Shown here piece after piece: positions 16,092-24,194 of a stretch of DNA of 64,000 bases (position 1 is its first letter; the number at the start of each line of letters is the position of its first letter). The notes under the pieces were generated by a model. It did not search any database, was not told the origin of the DNA, and saw only the letters and a program-made list of their open reading frames with translations. Source of the DNA: Mucilaginibacter sp. SG564 (GTDB taxonomy: Bacteria; Bacteroidota; Bacteroidia; Sphingobacteriales; Sphingobacteriaceae); assembly GCF_013149275.1 (NCBI RefSeq), contig NZ_JABGNA010000012.1:124001-188000 (forward strand). Direction: 5' to 3'. The position numbers and the translations under genes were made by a program.

Positions 16092-16572
16092 AGAAAGTAC
16101 TACTTAAACTTAATTTTTAGTTAAAAACTTATAAAGTAAAGTATATTCTATAGCGTGCTCCTTAGGGGTTAAGAAATTGTTACTTCAAATAAAACAAATT
16201 CCCGGCTAAAAAACAAATTATATTTTTTACTTACTTCTGTTAATCAGGTTAATTGGTATTATGAACGGCTTCGCCCTTTATAATTCTTACACCTATCCAG
16301 GGGTTTGACAAGGGCGCCCGGCAATGGTTTAATCACTTACTCAAAAAATTTATAAATTCCCCCCTGTTTTTCGCTATTAAGTATTTAAAAGTCAGCAAAC
16401 TGTAAAGTCAGAAATTTATTTGGCGTAAATCCCCAAACAAAGTAAAACCCATTTGGATTCTGCTAATTTTTTTAGGATTTTTGCATTCCGGAAAAAAGAC
16501 CATGGTCAATTGTCCATAGACCATAGCTTTGAGAAACAACTATGGTCTATAGACCATCGACTATCAACTATT
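16092..16572. other. Gap between ECF sigma and uvrA
   Basis: AT-rich and apparently non-coding. The right end (16505-16572) is a degenerate tandem tract built on TATGGTCTATAGACCAT and GACTATCAACTAT units, including an 11-base perfect inverted repeat (16516-16526 with 16540-16550). No perfect TAnnTTTG box was found for either divergent gene. Confidence 0.5.
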
Positions 16573-19485
16573 ATGACTAAAGAAGCAGAAAAAGATCCGC
16601 AGAAACATATCATTATTAAGGGGGCCCGCGTACATAATTTGAAGAATATGGATGTGGCTATCCCAAAAAACAAGTTGGTTGTGGTTACTGGCATGTCGGG
16701 TTCGGGCAAGTCGTCACTTGCTTTTGATACCTTATATGCCGAAGGTCAGCGTCGTTATGTAGAAAGTCTTTCTTCCTACGCGCGCCAGTTTTTGGGGCGG
16801 ATGAACAAACCCGATGTGGACTATATTAAAGGCATTGCACCTGCTATAGCTATCGAACAAAAGGTCATAACCTCCAATCCGCGTTCCACAGTAGGTACCT
16901 CTACCGAAATATATGATTATTTGAAACTGCTCTTCTCCCGGATTGGTAAAACTATTTCCCCGGTATCTGGTCAGATAGTAAAAAAAGACTCTGTTACCGA
17001 TGTGGTAAATTTTATACTATCGTTACCGAACGAGAGCCAGGTAACAGTTTTAGCACCACTGTACCCGCATAATAACCGCAGCTTAAAAGAGGAACTGGCC
17101 GTTTTAATGCAAAAGGGCTTTGTACGGGTCGAATACCTCAATAAGCTATCAAAAATTGAAGCTTTACTGGAGGATGAATCCATTGAAAACACTTCTCTGG
17201 TAGCTGAGGTTCATGGAGAGAAGAAAGCTAAAGGCAAAAAGCTGAAAGCTGAAAGCGAAGAAACCATAACACAGGAAGAAGAGGCCCCTACTCATTACCC
17301 CGGTGTTCGTATCGTAATTGACCGGATATCAAAGAATGAAGAGGACGAAACCATAAGCCGTTTGGGCGATTCGGTGCAGACCGCTTTTTTTGAAGGCAAG
17401 GGCGATTGCTATGTACGTTACCAGGAACCAGATGCCGACGGTGAATTGGAACGTTTTTTCTGCGATCGCTTTGAACTTGATGGTATTAAATTCGAGGAGC
17501 CTACACCCAATTTCTTCAGCTTTAACAATCCATACGGCGCTTGTAAAAAATGCGAGGGATATGGTAAGGTGATCGGTATTGACGAGGACCTGGTGATCCC
17601 CGATAAAAGCAAAAGTATATATGAGGGTGCTATAGCCCCATGGCGCGGCGAAAAAATGCGCGAGTGGAACGATATACTCATCAAACACGCTTTGCAGTTT
17701 GATTTCCCGATACATCGCCAGTACAATCAGCTAACAGAAAAACAACAACGCCTGTTATGGACAGGCAATAAATATTTCCGTGGCCTGGATGAGTTTTTCC
17801 ATGAGATGGAGGCGCAGACCTACAAGATCCAATACCGGGTTATGCTGTCGCGCTACCGAGGCAAAACCACCTGCCCGGAATGCAAGGGCAGCCGCCTGCG
17901 TAAAGATGCATCGTATGTAAAGATCAACGAACGTTCTATTACCGATGTGGTATTAATGCCATTGGATAGAGCTTTGGAGTTTTTTAAAGGACTGCAATTA
18001 AATGAAACGGATGCCAAAGTGGGTAAACGCCTGCTGATGGAGATCACTAACCGCTTGTCGTTTTTAAATGATGTGGGATTGAGCTACCTGACGCTTAACC
18101 GTTTGTCAAATACCTTATCAGGTGGTGAATCGCAGCGTATTAATCTGGCTACATCACTGGGCAGCAGTTTGGTAGGCTCGGTATATGTATTGGACGAGCC
18201 AAGTATTGGTTTGCATCCCCGCGATACACAGCGCCTCATCAGCGTATTAAAATCATTGCGCGATGTGGGTAATACAGTATTAGTGGTGGAGCACGAAGAA
18301 GAGATAATGGAAGCTGCAGACCACATCATTGACATTGGCCCCGAAGCCGGGACTCATGGCGGCGAACTGATCTTCACAGGTACTTACAAAGAGATATTAA
18401 AGGACGAACACAGCTTAACAGGCAAATACCTGAGCGGCCGTGAATCCATAGCCATACCAGCACATCGCCGTAAATGGAATGATTATATCGAGATCAAAGG
18501 CGCGCGCGAAAACAACCTGCAACATGTCACGGCTAAATTCCCGTTAGGGGTTCTTACCGTAGTTACAGGAGTGTCCGGTTCGGGTAAAACCAGTCTGGTA
18601 AAACGCATACTGGCGCCTGCTCTGCAAAAAGCACTGGGTAATTATTCGGGCGAACAAACTGGCTCGTACGATGGCATCGATGGTGATTATGCTAAAATAG
18701 AACAGGTAGAACTGGTCGACCAGAATCCCATTGGTCGTTCATCACGCTCCAACCCGGTTACGTATGTAAAAGCCTGGGACGAGATCCGCAATCTGTATGC
18801 TTCACAACCGGCAGCAAAGGCCGCGGGACTAAAACCATCAGCATTCTCCTTTAACGTTGAAGGCGGTCGCTGCGACGTTTGCCAGGGCGAGGGCGAAGTG
18901 AAGATAGAGATGCAGTTTATGGCCGACATCTTCCTGACCTGCGAAACCTGTGGAGGTAACCGCTTTAAGCAACATATACTGGACATCACTTACAATGAAA
19001 AAAATGTAGCTGAAGTGCTGCGCATGACCATTGATGAAGCACTGATCTTCTTCGCTAAAGAACCTAAGATCATCGCTAAGATAAAACCTTTGGTTGATGT
19101 AGGTTTGGGCTATGTACAATTGGGTCAATCGTCAAATACACTCTCTGGCGGCGAGGCACAGCGTATTAAGTTGGCATCGTTCCTGGTAAAGGGCAACAAC
19201 ACCAATAAAACATTATTTATTTTTGACGAACCTACCACTGGTCTGCATTTTGCCGATATCAAAAAATTGCTCAAATCATTTGACGCCCTGTTGGAACATG
19301 GCAATACCATTATTGTAATAGAGCACAACATGGATGTGATTAAATGTGCCGACTGGATTATTGACATTGGCCCCGAAGGCGGCGACCGCGGCGGAAAAGT
19401 GGTATTTGAAGGTGTACCTGAAGATCTGATTAAAGAGAAAAAATCACATACGGGTTATTATTTGAAAGAACGGTTCGGAAAGTAA
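16573..19485 (+). CDS. uvrA: Excinuclease ABC subunit A
   Basis: A 970-residue UvrA, the damage-recognition ATPase of nucleotide excision repair. Both ABC modules are intact: Walker A GMSGSGKSSLAF and GVSGSGKTSLVK, signatures LSGGESQRINLA and LSGGEAQRIKLA. Zinc-finger Cys pairs are seen in CPECKGSRLR and CDVCQGEGEV/CETCGG. The frame is open 40 codons further up, but that stretch translates an intergenic repeat tract, so the ATG at 16573 (MTKEAEKDPQ) is preferred. An extra charged segment, GEKKAKGKKLKAESEE, lies in the UvrB-interaction region and is encoded by repeat-like DNA. A perfect terminator follows. Confidence 0.97.
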   Translation: MTKEAEKDPQKHIIIKGARVHNLKNMDVAIPKNKLVVVTGMSGSGKSSLAFDTLYAEGQRRYVESLSSYARQFLGRMNKPDVDYIKGIAPAIAIEQKVITSNPRSTVGTSTEIYDYLKLLFSRIGKTISPVSGQIVKKDSVTDVVNFILSLPNESQVTVLAPLYPHNNRSLKEELAVLMQKGFVRVEYLNKLSKIEALLEDESIENTSLVAEVHGEKKAKGKKLKAESEETITQEEEAPTHYPGVRIVIDRISKNEEDETISRLGDSVQTAFFEGKGDCYVRYQEPDADGELERFFCDRFELDGIKFEEPTPNFFSFNNPYGACKKCEGYGKVIGIDEDLVIPDKSKSIYEGAIAPWRGEKMREWNDILIKHALQFDFPIHRQYNQLTEKQQRLLWTGNKYFRGLDEFFHEMEAQTYKIQYRVMLSRYRGKTTCPECKGSRLRKDASYVKINERSITDVVLMPLDRALEFFKGLQLNETDAKVGKRLLMEITNRLSFLNDVGLSYLTLNRLSNTLSGGESQRINLATSLGSSLVGSVYVLDEPSIGLHPRDTQRLISVLKSLRDVGNTVLVVEHEEEIMEAADHIIDIGPEAGTHGGELIFTGTYKEILKDEHSLTGKYLSGRESIAIPAHRRKWNDYIEIKGARENNLQHVTAKFPLGVLTVVTGVSGSGKTSLVKRILAPALQKALGNYSGEQTGSYDGIDGDYAKIEQVELVDQNPIGRSSRSNPVTYVKAWDEIRNLYASQPAAKAAGLKPSAFSFNVEGGRCDVCQGEGEVKIEMQFMADIFLTCETCGGNRFKQHILDITYNEKNVAEVLRMTIDEALIFFAKEPKIIAKIKPLVDVGLGYVQLGQSSNTLSGGEAQRIKLASFLVKGNNTNKTLFIFDEPTTGLHFADIKKLLKSFDALLEHGNTIIVIEHNMDVIKCADWIIDIGPEGGDRGGKVVFEGVPEDLIKEKKSHTGYYLKERFGK

Positions 19486-19502
19486 TTATTACTCTTGTCA
19501 TA

Positions 19503-19540
19503 ACTAAAAAGGGTTGCTGTAAACAGCAACCCTTTTTAGT
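19503..19540 (+). terminator. Intrinsic terminator of uvrA
   Basis: Perfect 17-base arms ACTAAAAAGGGTTGCTG and CAGCAACCCTTTTTAGT around TAAA, 18 bases past the stop codon. Confidence 0.9.
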
Positions 19541-19678
19541 TAAAATCTTCACACTGCGCGGATATAAATTCCCTCTTTATTTTCCCTTCCTAAATACTTA
19601 TATTTACCTCGTAAAGCCCTAATCTTTTGTTATCCACCTGTTTACCAGGCTTATTATTAACACCTAAATCTTAATCTC

Positions 19679-20260
19679 ATGTCTGATACAAAAGAATTCT
19701 ACGTAGACATCCGTCCAATGTTTGGCGGACATTTAACACAAAGCCAGGTTGATGGTATCCAGGCCATACTCAAAGCCACAACAGAGGCGGGCATTACAGA
19801 TGATCGTAAAACCGCTTATATACTGGCCACTGTTTTTCATGAAACCGCTAAAACCATGCAGCCAATTGCCGAATTTGGTAAAGGTGCTGGGCACGATTAT
19901 GGCAGAAAGCTAAAAATGGGTGGCGGCCCGGGTAAACGCATCCCCTACACCACTCCCGATGAGTTATATTATGGCCGTGGTTATGTACAATTAACCTGGT
20001 ATGAAAATTACGATAGCATGGGCAAACTGCTCAACATCGACCTGCTTGATAACCCAGATCTGGCTTTACAACCAGCCATAGCCGCAGCCATTATGATCAA
20101 AGGAATGACCAAAGGCTTATTTACAGGCGTAGGCTTGGATAAGTATTTTACGGATAAACTTACCGACTGGGTAAATGCCCGCAAAATCATTAACGGTCTC
20201 GACATGGCCAAAACCATATCAGGCTATGCTCAAACTTTTTATAAGGGGCTAACAGAGTAG
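19679..20260 (+). CDS. GH19-like chitinase/endolysin domain protein
   Basis: A 193-residue protein with the core of glycoside hydrolase family 19. HETAKTM with Glu55, Glu65 shortly after, and GRGYVQLTWYENY at 99-111 are the family's catalytic and substrate-binding blocks. Such enzymes cut chitin or, in phage-like endolysins, peptidoglycan. There is no signal peptide or binding module, which fits an endolysin-like or moonlighting role more than secreted chitinase. No holin, spanin or phage genes lie nearby. A TATATTTA box (one mismatch) is found some 70 bases upstream. Enzyme activity is inferred from motifs. Confidence 0.82.
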   Translation: MSDTKEFYVDIRPMFGGHLTQSQVDGIQAILKATTEAGITDDRKTAYILATVFHETAKTMQPIAEFGKGAGHDYGRKLKMGGGPGKRIPYTTPDELYYGRGYVQLTWYENYDSMGKLLNIDLLDNPDLALQPAIAAAIMIKGMTKGLFTGVGLDKYFTDKLTDWVNARKIINGLDMAKTISGYAQTFYKGLTE

Positions 20261-20469
20261 CATCCGGGAATCTGAAAGAGAAAAATAACCTACCAGTTAT
20301 TTAACCTTCAATTAAGTAACCGATATATTTGACTGGGAGATGTGAGCAGTACTGTTTCCGCTTTTGTTGGCAATAAGCCCAAATGCTCACTATTTAAAGG
20401 CAAACGGCATTCATCCTGATTACCTTTTAGTTAAGTTCAAATAGTATTTAAAACGGCGTGTATTTCCGT

Positions 20470-20477
20470 TACCTTTG
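20470..20477 (+). promoter_or_regulatory. Probable -7 promoter box of the IPT lipoprotein
   Basis: TACCTTTG is a full match to TAnnTTTG, 41 bases before the ATG at 20519. A second full match, TATATTTG, is at 20324-20331. Confidence 0.5.
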
Positions 20478-20518
20478 CCCCTCCTTGAACTTTATTGCAC
20501 ATACCCCCCTGATTGAAT

Positions 20519-22585
20519 ATGATTACACCATTACAAAACTTTTTTAAAGCAGTAAGCTTTATACTGCTTATTATTACTTTTTTTTCTTGTTCAAAAAGTC
20601 AGAAAGATCCAGATTTAACACCCGACAAACCGAAGCCAGCCTTGACCGCAAAAATCAATGGGACAGACTATAACCTGACAGCTACAGATTTTACATCGAC
20701 CTATTATGCCACGGATGGTGACGATGTAAAAGCACTGCAAACTACCGCCAACCTGGATGCCAGCGGCAGTAAACTGGTATTCTTCATCAGCGATCTTAAA
20801 GGCGGATCGGTTAACCTCAGTAAAAAAGCGGGTACCTCTTTAAATCCAGGCAATCCAACCTTAAAAGTAAACGCCTTAACAACTACAACTACTTCTGTAC
20901 AAACCTATGTACAGTATATTAACAGTGGTAATATCTATTTCGCCAACTCGGGCAACATTACTGTTACCATCAATGCCAATACTGCTATGGTAAGCTGGGA
21001 TATCGTATTTAAAGATGCGGCAGGAAAAGATTTCGCGTCAAATGGCTCTTATACGGCTGCCAATTTTACCAGTAATACTAAACCAAAAACGCAGATAGTT
21101 GATCCTACACCGGTTTCGGCCAAACCTACTATTGAAAGTATTAGTCCGCAGCAAGGCAAATACAATGATACGGTAACCATAACCGGTGTTAATTACAGTT
21201 CGGTTTTAACAGACAACTTAGTGAAATTTAACGGCGTGGACGCCGTGGTGAAAACAGCTACCCCAACCCGGCTTAGGGTACTTGTGCCCTTAACAGGTAC
21301 TACCGGCAACATCAGTCTCAAAGTAAAAAACAGTGAAACTGTTAATGGCCCTGTGTTTACTTATGCTGCCTTGCCAAACCTCACCGACGTTAAGCCTACG
21401 GAAGGCAGAGCCGGGGATATAGTAACCCTTACAGGTATCAATTTTAGCAGCAACCCGGCCGACATTGTTGTTAACTTTGATAATGCTATTGGAACTATTG
21501 TAACAGCAACCTCCACCCAGGTTACTGTTAAGGTTCCGGCTGGTTTAAAAGCTGGAGCCTTTGTGCGTCTTACCATCAGCATTAAAGGTATTAAATCAGC
21601 TTCAGTAAGCACCTATCTGATTGACGCCCCATATCCCAATCTGAATTGGGAAAGCCTGACGTCGATTCCGAGGCTACAAAATATTAATCAAATGATACAT
21701 ATGGGCTCAACGCTGCTTATTACCGGCGGCAACAATGCTAACTTTCTGTATTATAGCGCAGATGGAAAAACATACTCAGATGTAGCATCTAATCTCCCCT
21801 TTAACAAATCAAAAAAACTAATTATCAATGTTTTAAAAGCCTATAAAAGCGCTTATTACATCTCTACTAATCTTGGTATTGCCAAATCAACCAACGGCAT
21901 TTACTGGACTAAGCTTACGCCCGAAACTACCGCACCCGATACGGGCTTTACAGGTATTACAATTACCAACAATTACGTTGCAGTGGTAAGCGGTAACAGA
22001 CTCTACCGATCAACCAACAGTGGTAACAGTTGGACCCGCACCAATATCAGTGTGCCAGGTGCTACGCTCAACTATACAACTGCCATTACTGATAGTTACA
22101 GTAGCAATAACTTTTTTGCAGTAGACACCAGTAAAAACTACACATCCAAAGAAGAAAAATTATTTTATCGTTCAGCAGATAACGGAGCTACCTGGGAAGC
22201 AACTAAAGGTTATACCGGCATTTATTATTATAATTTAGGTTATAAAGATTTTCTGGCTGCCGCCAGTTATAGTGTATTTTGCGCGTTTAGCTATAAAGGG
22301 GCGGCTCAAACAGAAGGCAGCCAGCGCCTTTACAGATCAACCAACAAAGGCGACTCCTGGACTCAGGTGGGTACGGAAGCATGTAACGTGATCAAAGCTG
22401 ATAGTGCAACCGTTGCTTATGGTAGCCAAACCTTTAATCTATCCAGCAATGATGGGGTTAATTTCAAAAGCTATCCTATGCCTGCTGGCTACACTTTAGG
22501 CGGTATTGAATTTACCAACAATTATTATTATATCATGGGTTTTAATACAGCTGGTGACCGTAAAATATTCCGGGCAGCAAGGTAA
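20519..22585 (+). CDS. IPT/TIG and BNR-repeat surface lipoprotein
   Basis: A 688-residue lipoprotein: the signal peptide ends at a lipobox (TFFSC, Cys about 24). A TTG lies two codons upstream in frame, but the ATG at 20519 is the better start. An N-terminal beta domain of about 170 residues is followed by two IPT/TIG immunoglobulin-like domains at roughly 200-285 and 285-370 (PTIESISPQQGKYNDTVTIT, LTDVKPTEGRAGDIVTLTGI). The last 300 residues contain sialidase-type Asp boxes (STNSGNSWT, SADNGATWE, STNKGDSWT), suggesting a beta-propeller. It probably binds a surface polymer; no catalytic site is evident. It is monocistronic with its own promoter box and terminator. Confidence 0.85.
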   Translation: MITPLQNFFKAVSFILLIITFFSCSKSQKDPDLTPDKPKPALTAKINGTDYNLTATDFTSTYYATDGDDVKALQTTANLDASGSKLVFFISDLKGGSVNLSKKAGTSLNPGNPTLKVNALTTTTTSVQTYVQYINSGNIYFANSGNITVTINANTAMVSWDIVFKDAAGKDFASNGSYTAANFTSNTKPKTQIVDPTPVSAKPTIESISPQQGKYNDTVTITGVNYSSVLTDNLVKFNGVDAVVKTATPTRLRVLVPLTGTTGNISLKVKNSETVNGPVFTYAALPNLTDVKPTEGRAGDIVTLTGINFSSNPADIVVNFDNAIGTIVTATSTQVTVKVPAGLKAGAFVRLTISIKGIKSASVSTYLIDAPYPNLNWESLTSIPRLQNINQMIHMGSTLLITGGNNANFLYYSADGKTYSDVASNLPFNKSKKLIINVLKAYKSAYYISTNLGIAKSTNGIYWTKLTPETTAPDTGFTGITITNNYVAVVSGNRLYRSTNSGNSWTRTNISVPGATLNYTTAITDSYSSNNFFAVDTSKNYTSKEEKLFYRSADNGATWEATKGYTGIYYYNLGYKDFLAAASYSVFCAFSYKGAAQTEGSQRLYRSTNKGDSWTQVGTEACNVIKADSATVAYGSQTFNLSSNDGVNFKSYPMPAGYTLGGIEFTNNYYYIMGFNTAGDRKIFRAAR

Positions 22586-22607
22586 AGAGCCCATTTCCGG
22601 TACAAAC

Positions 22608-22643
22608 AAAAAGCCTTCCATATTTATTGTGGAGGGCTTTTTG
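22608..22643 (+). terminator. Intrinsic terminator of the IPT lipoprotein
   Basis: AAAAAGCCTTCCA pairs with TGGAGGGCTTTTT across TATTTATTG, followed by T residues, 22 bases after the stop. Confidence 0.82.
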
Positions 22644-22725
22644 TTTTATGACAACTGCTCGATGTCTATTAATCAAAATCTAACAATCATCAACACGTTC
22701 AGCGCAATCAAAATCAATCAGCGGT

Positions 22726-22896
22726 CTACTGCCCGCCTGTTTTAACGTACATATAAACTATGCCGCCTACCACAATAATGGCCAGTACAATAAGTCCGGT
22801 TACACCTTTCTTTTTATCCTGGCGCATCAGCCAAATTAAAAAAGCAACCAATGGCAACACAAAAACTGCCCAGAAAATCAATGAAGGAATGTTCAT
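22726..22896 (-). CDS. 56-residue two-helix membrane protein
   Basis: An ATG-to-TAG frame for 56 residues beginning MNIPSLIFWAVFVLP. Two hydrophobic helices, about 5-24 and 33-50, are joined by the charged turn MRQDKKKG, giving a hairpin with the loop on the cytoplasmic side by the positive-inside rule. The end is VKTGGQ. I do not recognise a named family. It looks real because the composition is typically membrane-like, with no stop or rare codons, and it lies downstream of tsaD on the same strand, although a repeat-like tract separates them. The function is unknown; it may be a small envelope or transporter-associated protein. Confidence 0.65.
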   Translation of the reverse strand: MNIPSLIFWAVFVLPLVAFLIWLMRQDKKKGVTGLIVLAIIVVGGIVYMYVKTGGQ

Positions 22897-22911
22897 ATTT
22901 TTAATTATTAA

Positions 22912-23022
22912 ATTGGTGATTTACTGAATTAGTGATTATTGCCAATTAATGAGTTATTGAATTATTAATACAACATACAATCCCTTCAATTCACTAAATC
23001 ACTAATTCAGTAAATCACTAAT
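22912..23022. repeat. Tandem/inverted AT-rich repeat tract
   Basis: ATTGGTGATTTACTGAATTA at 22912 reappears inverted at 22997-23022 (AATCACTAATTCAGTAAATC), and between them are further degenerate units such as AATGAGTTATTGAATTATT. The tract touches the tsaD stop codon. It resembles the tract at 12661-12710. Confidence 0.75.
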
Positions 23023-24023
23023 TAAAAAGGCATCCTTGCCAGCGGAGCTGTCTCCTGTCCGGCAAATTCACCTTTTAAGTATTTATAGTAACCGGCAATG
23101 GCTATCATGGCCGCGTTGTCGGTACAGTACTCCATTTTGGGTATAAAGCTTTCCCAGCCATTTTTTGCGCAGAGCTCCTGCAGTCCTAAGCGTAAACCGG
23201 TATTGGCCGATACACCGCCCGCCAAAGCAATTTGTTTTATGTCGCACTCCTGCGCTGCCTTTTGCAATTTGTTCAACAGTATGGTAGCTATACGTTTTTC
23301 AACCGACGCGCAGATATCCGGCAGATTCTGGCTGATAAAATCAGGATTCTTAGCCACGTTATCCCTGATAAAATATAAAATCGATGTTTTCAATCCGCTA
23401 AAGCTAAAATCCAGGCCCGGTATCTGTGGCTCAGGAAATTTGTAAGCATCAGCATTGCCCTTGCGCGCGTATTTATCAATCAACGGGCCACCCGGATAAG
23501 GCAAGCCTAATATTTTGCTGGTTTTATCCATGGCCTCGCCCGCGGCATCATCAAGCGTTTGGCCAATTACCTCCATATCAAAATAATCTTTCACTAAAAC
23601 TATTTGTGTATGTCCCCCAGAAACGGTAAGACACAAAAATGGAAATACAGGCTTATGATCGCCAATAAAATGGGCCAATATATGGGCCTGCATATGATTT
23701 ATATCAATAAGCGGCAGGTTTTTAGCCAGCGCAAATGCCTTAGCAAATGATACACCTACTAAAAGTGAACCTAAAAGTCCAGGTCCGCGGGTAAAAGCTA
23801 CTGCATCAACATCATTTTTGCTTACTTTTGCATTCAATAATGCTTGTTGTACAGCAGGAACAATATTTTGCTGATGAACCCTTGAGGCAAGCTCAGGGAC
23901 AACGCCTCCATATGCTTCGTGAATGGTTTGATTGGCAATTACATTGCTCAGTATCTCTCCGTTAACACAAACAGATGCGGAGGTTTCATCACATGAAGAT
24001 TCGATTCCTAAAATTACAGGCAC
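23022..24023 (-). CDS. tsaD: tRNA A37 threonylcarbamoyltransferase TsaD
   Basis: A 333-residue TsaD (Gcp/YgjD) that transfers the threonylcarbamoyl group to adenosine 37 of ANN-decoding tRNAs, with TsaB and TsaE. It begins VILGIESSCDETSASV, has the metal-binding HMQAH (His110, His114), TVSGGHTQIVLV, LDFSFSGLKTS and ALAGGVSANTGLR. Length and start are typical. It is divergent from tamB with 171 bases between them; this neighbourhood is common in Bacteroidota. The start region carries tandem AGTCAAA units (24033-24060) rather than a clear promoter. Confidence 0.97.
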   Translation of the reverse strand: MPVILGIESSCDETSASVCVNGEILSNVIANQTIHEAYGGVVPELASRVHQQNIVPAVQQALLNAKVSKNDVDAVAFTRGPGLLGSLLVGVSFAKAFALAKNLPLIDINHMQAHILAHFIGDHKPVFPFLCLTVSGGHTQIVLVKDYFDMEVIGQTLDDAAGEAMDKTSKILGLPYPGGPLIDKYARKGNADAYKFPEPQIPGLDFSFSGLKTSILYFIRDNVAKNPDFISQNLPDICASVEKRIATILLNKLQKAAQECDIKQIALAGGVSANTGLRLGLQELCAKNGWESFIPKMEYCTDNAAMIAIAGYYKYLKGEFAGQETAPLARMPF

Positions 24024-24130
24024 AATATTAAGTCAAAAGTCAAAAGTTTAAAGTCAAAAAATGACCTTACCCTTTGACACGTTATAAATACATTTAGAAA
24101 AGTAAAACATTTCAAACGGTTTTGAATTTT

Positions 24131-24138
24131 TACTTTTG
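24131..24138 (+). promoter_or_regulatory. Probable tamB -7 promoter box
   Basis: TACTTTTG fits TAnnTTTG fully. The expected transcription start, about 24143-24146, lies directly before in-frame codons of the TamB N-terminus, so the message may have little or no leader. Confidence 0.45.
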
Positions 24139-24194
24139 AATTTTTAATTAATTACAAAGTTATTAAAAAAGTACTCAATATAGCGTTAGGGATA

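Noticed and set aside
16453..16572. Longer UvrA N-terminus
   Set aside because: The extra 40 codons translate an intergenic tandem/inverted repeat tract with no resemblance to UvrA.
19679..20260. Prophage remnant around the GH19-like gene
   Set aside because: No holin, terminase, capsid or integrase genes occur nearby.
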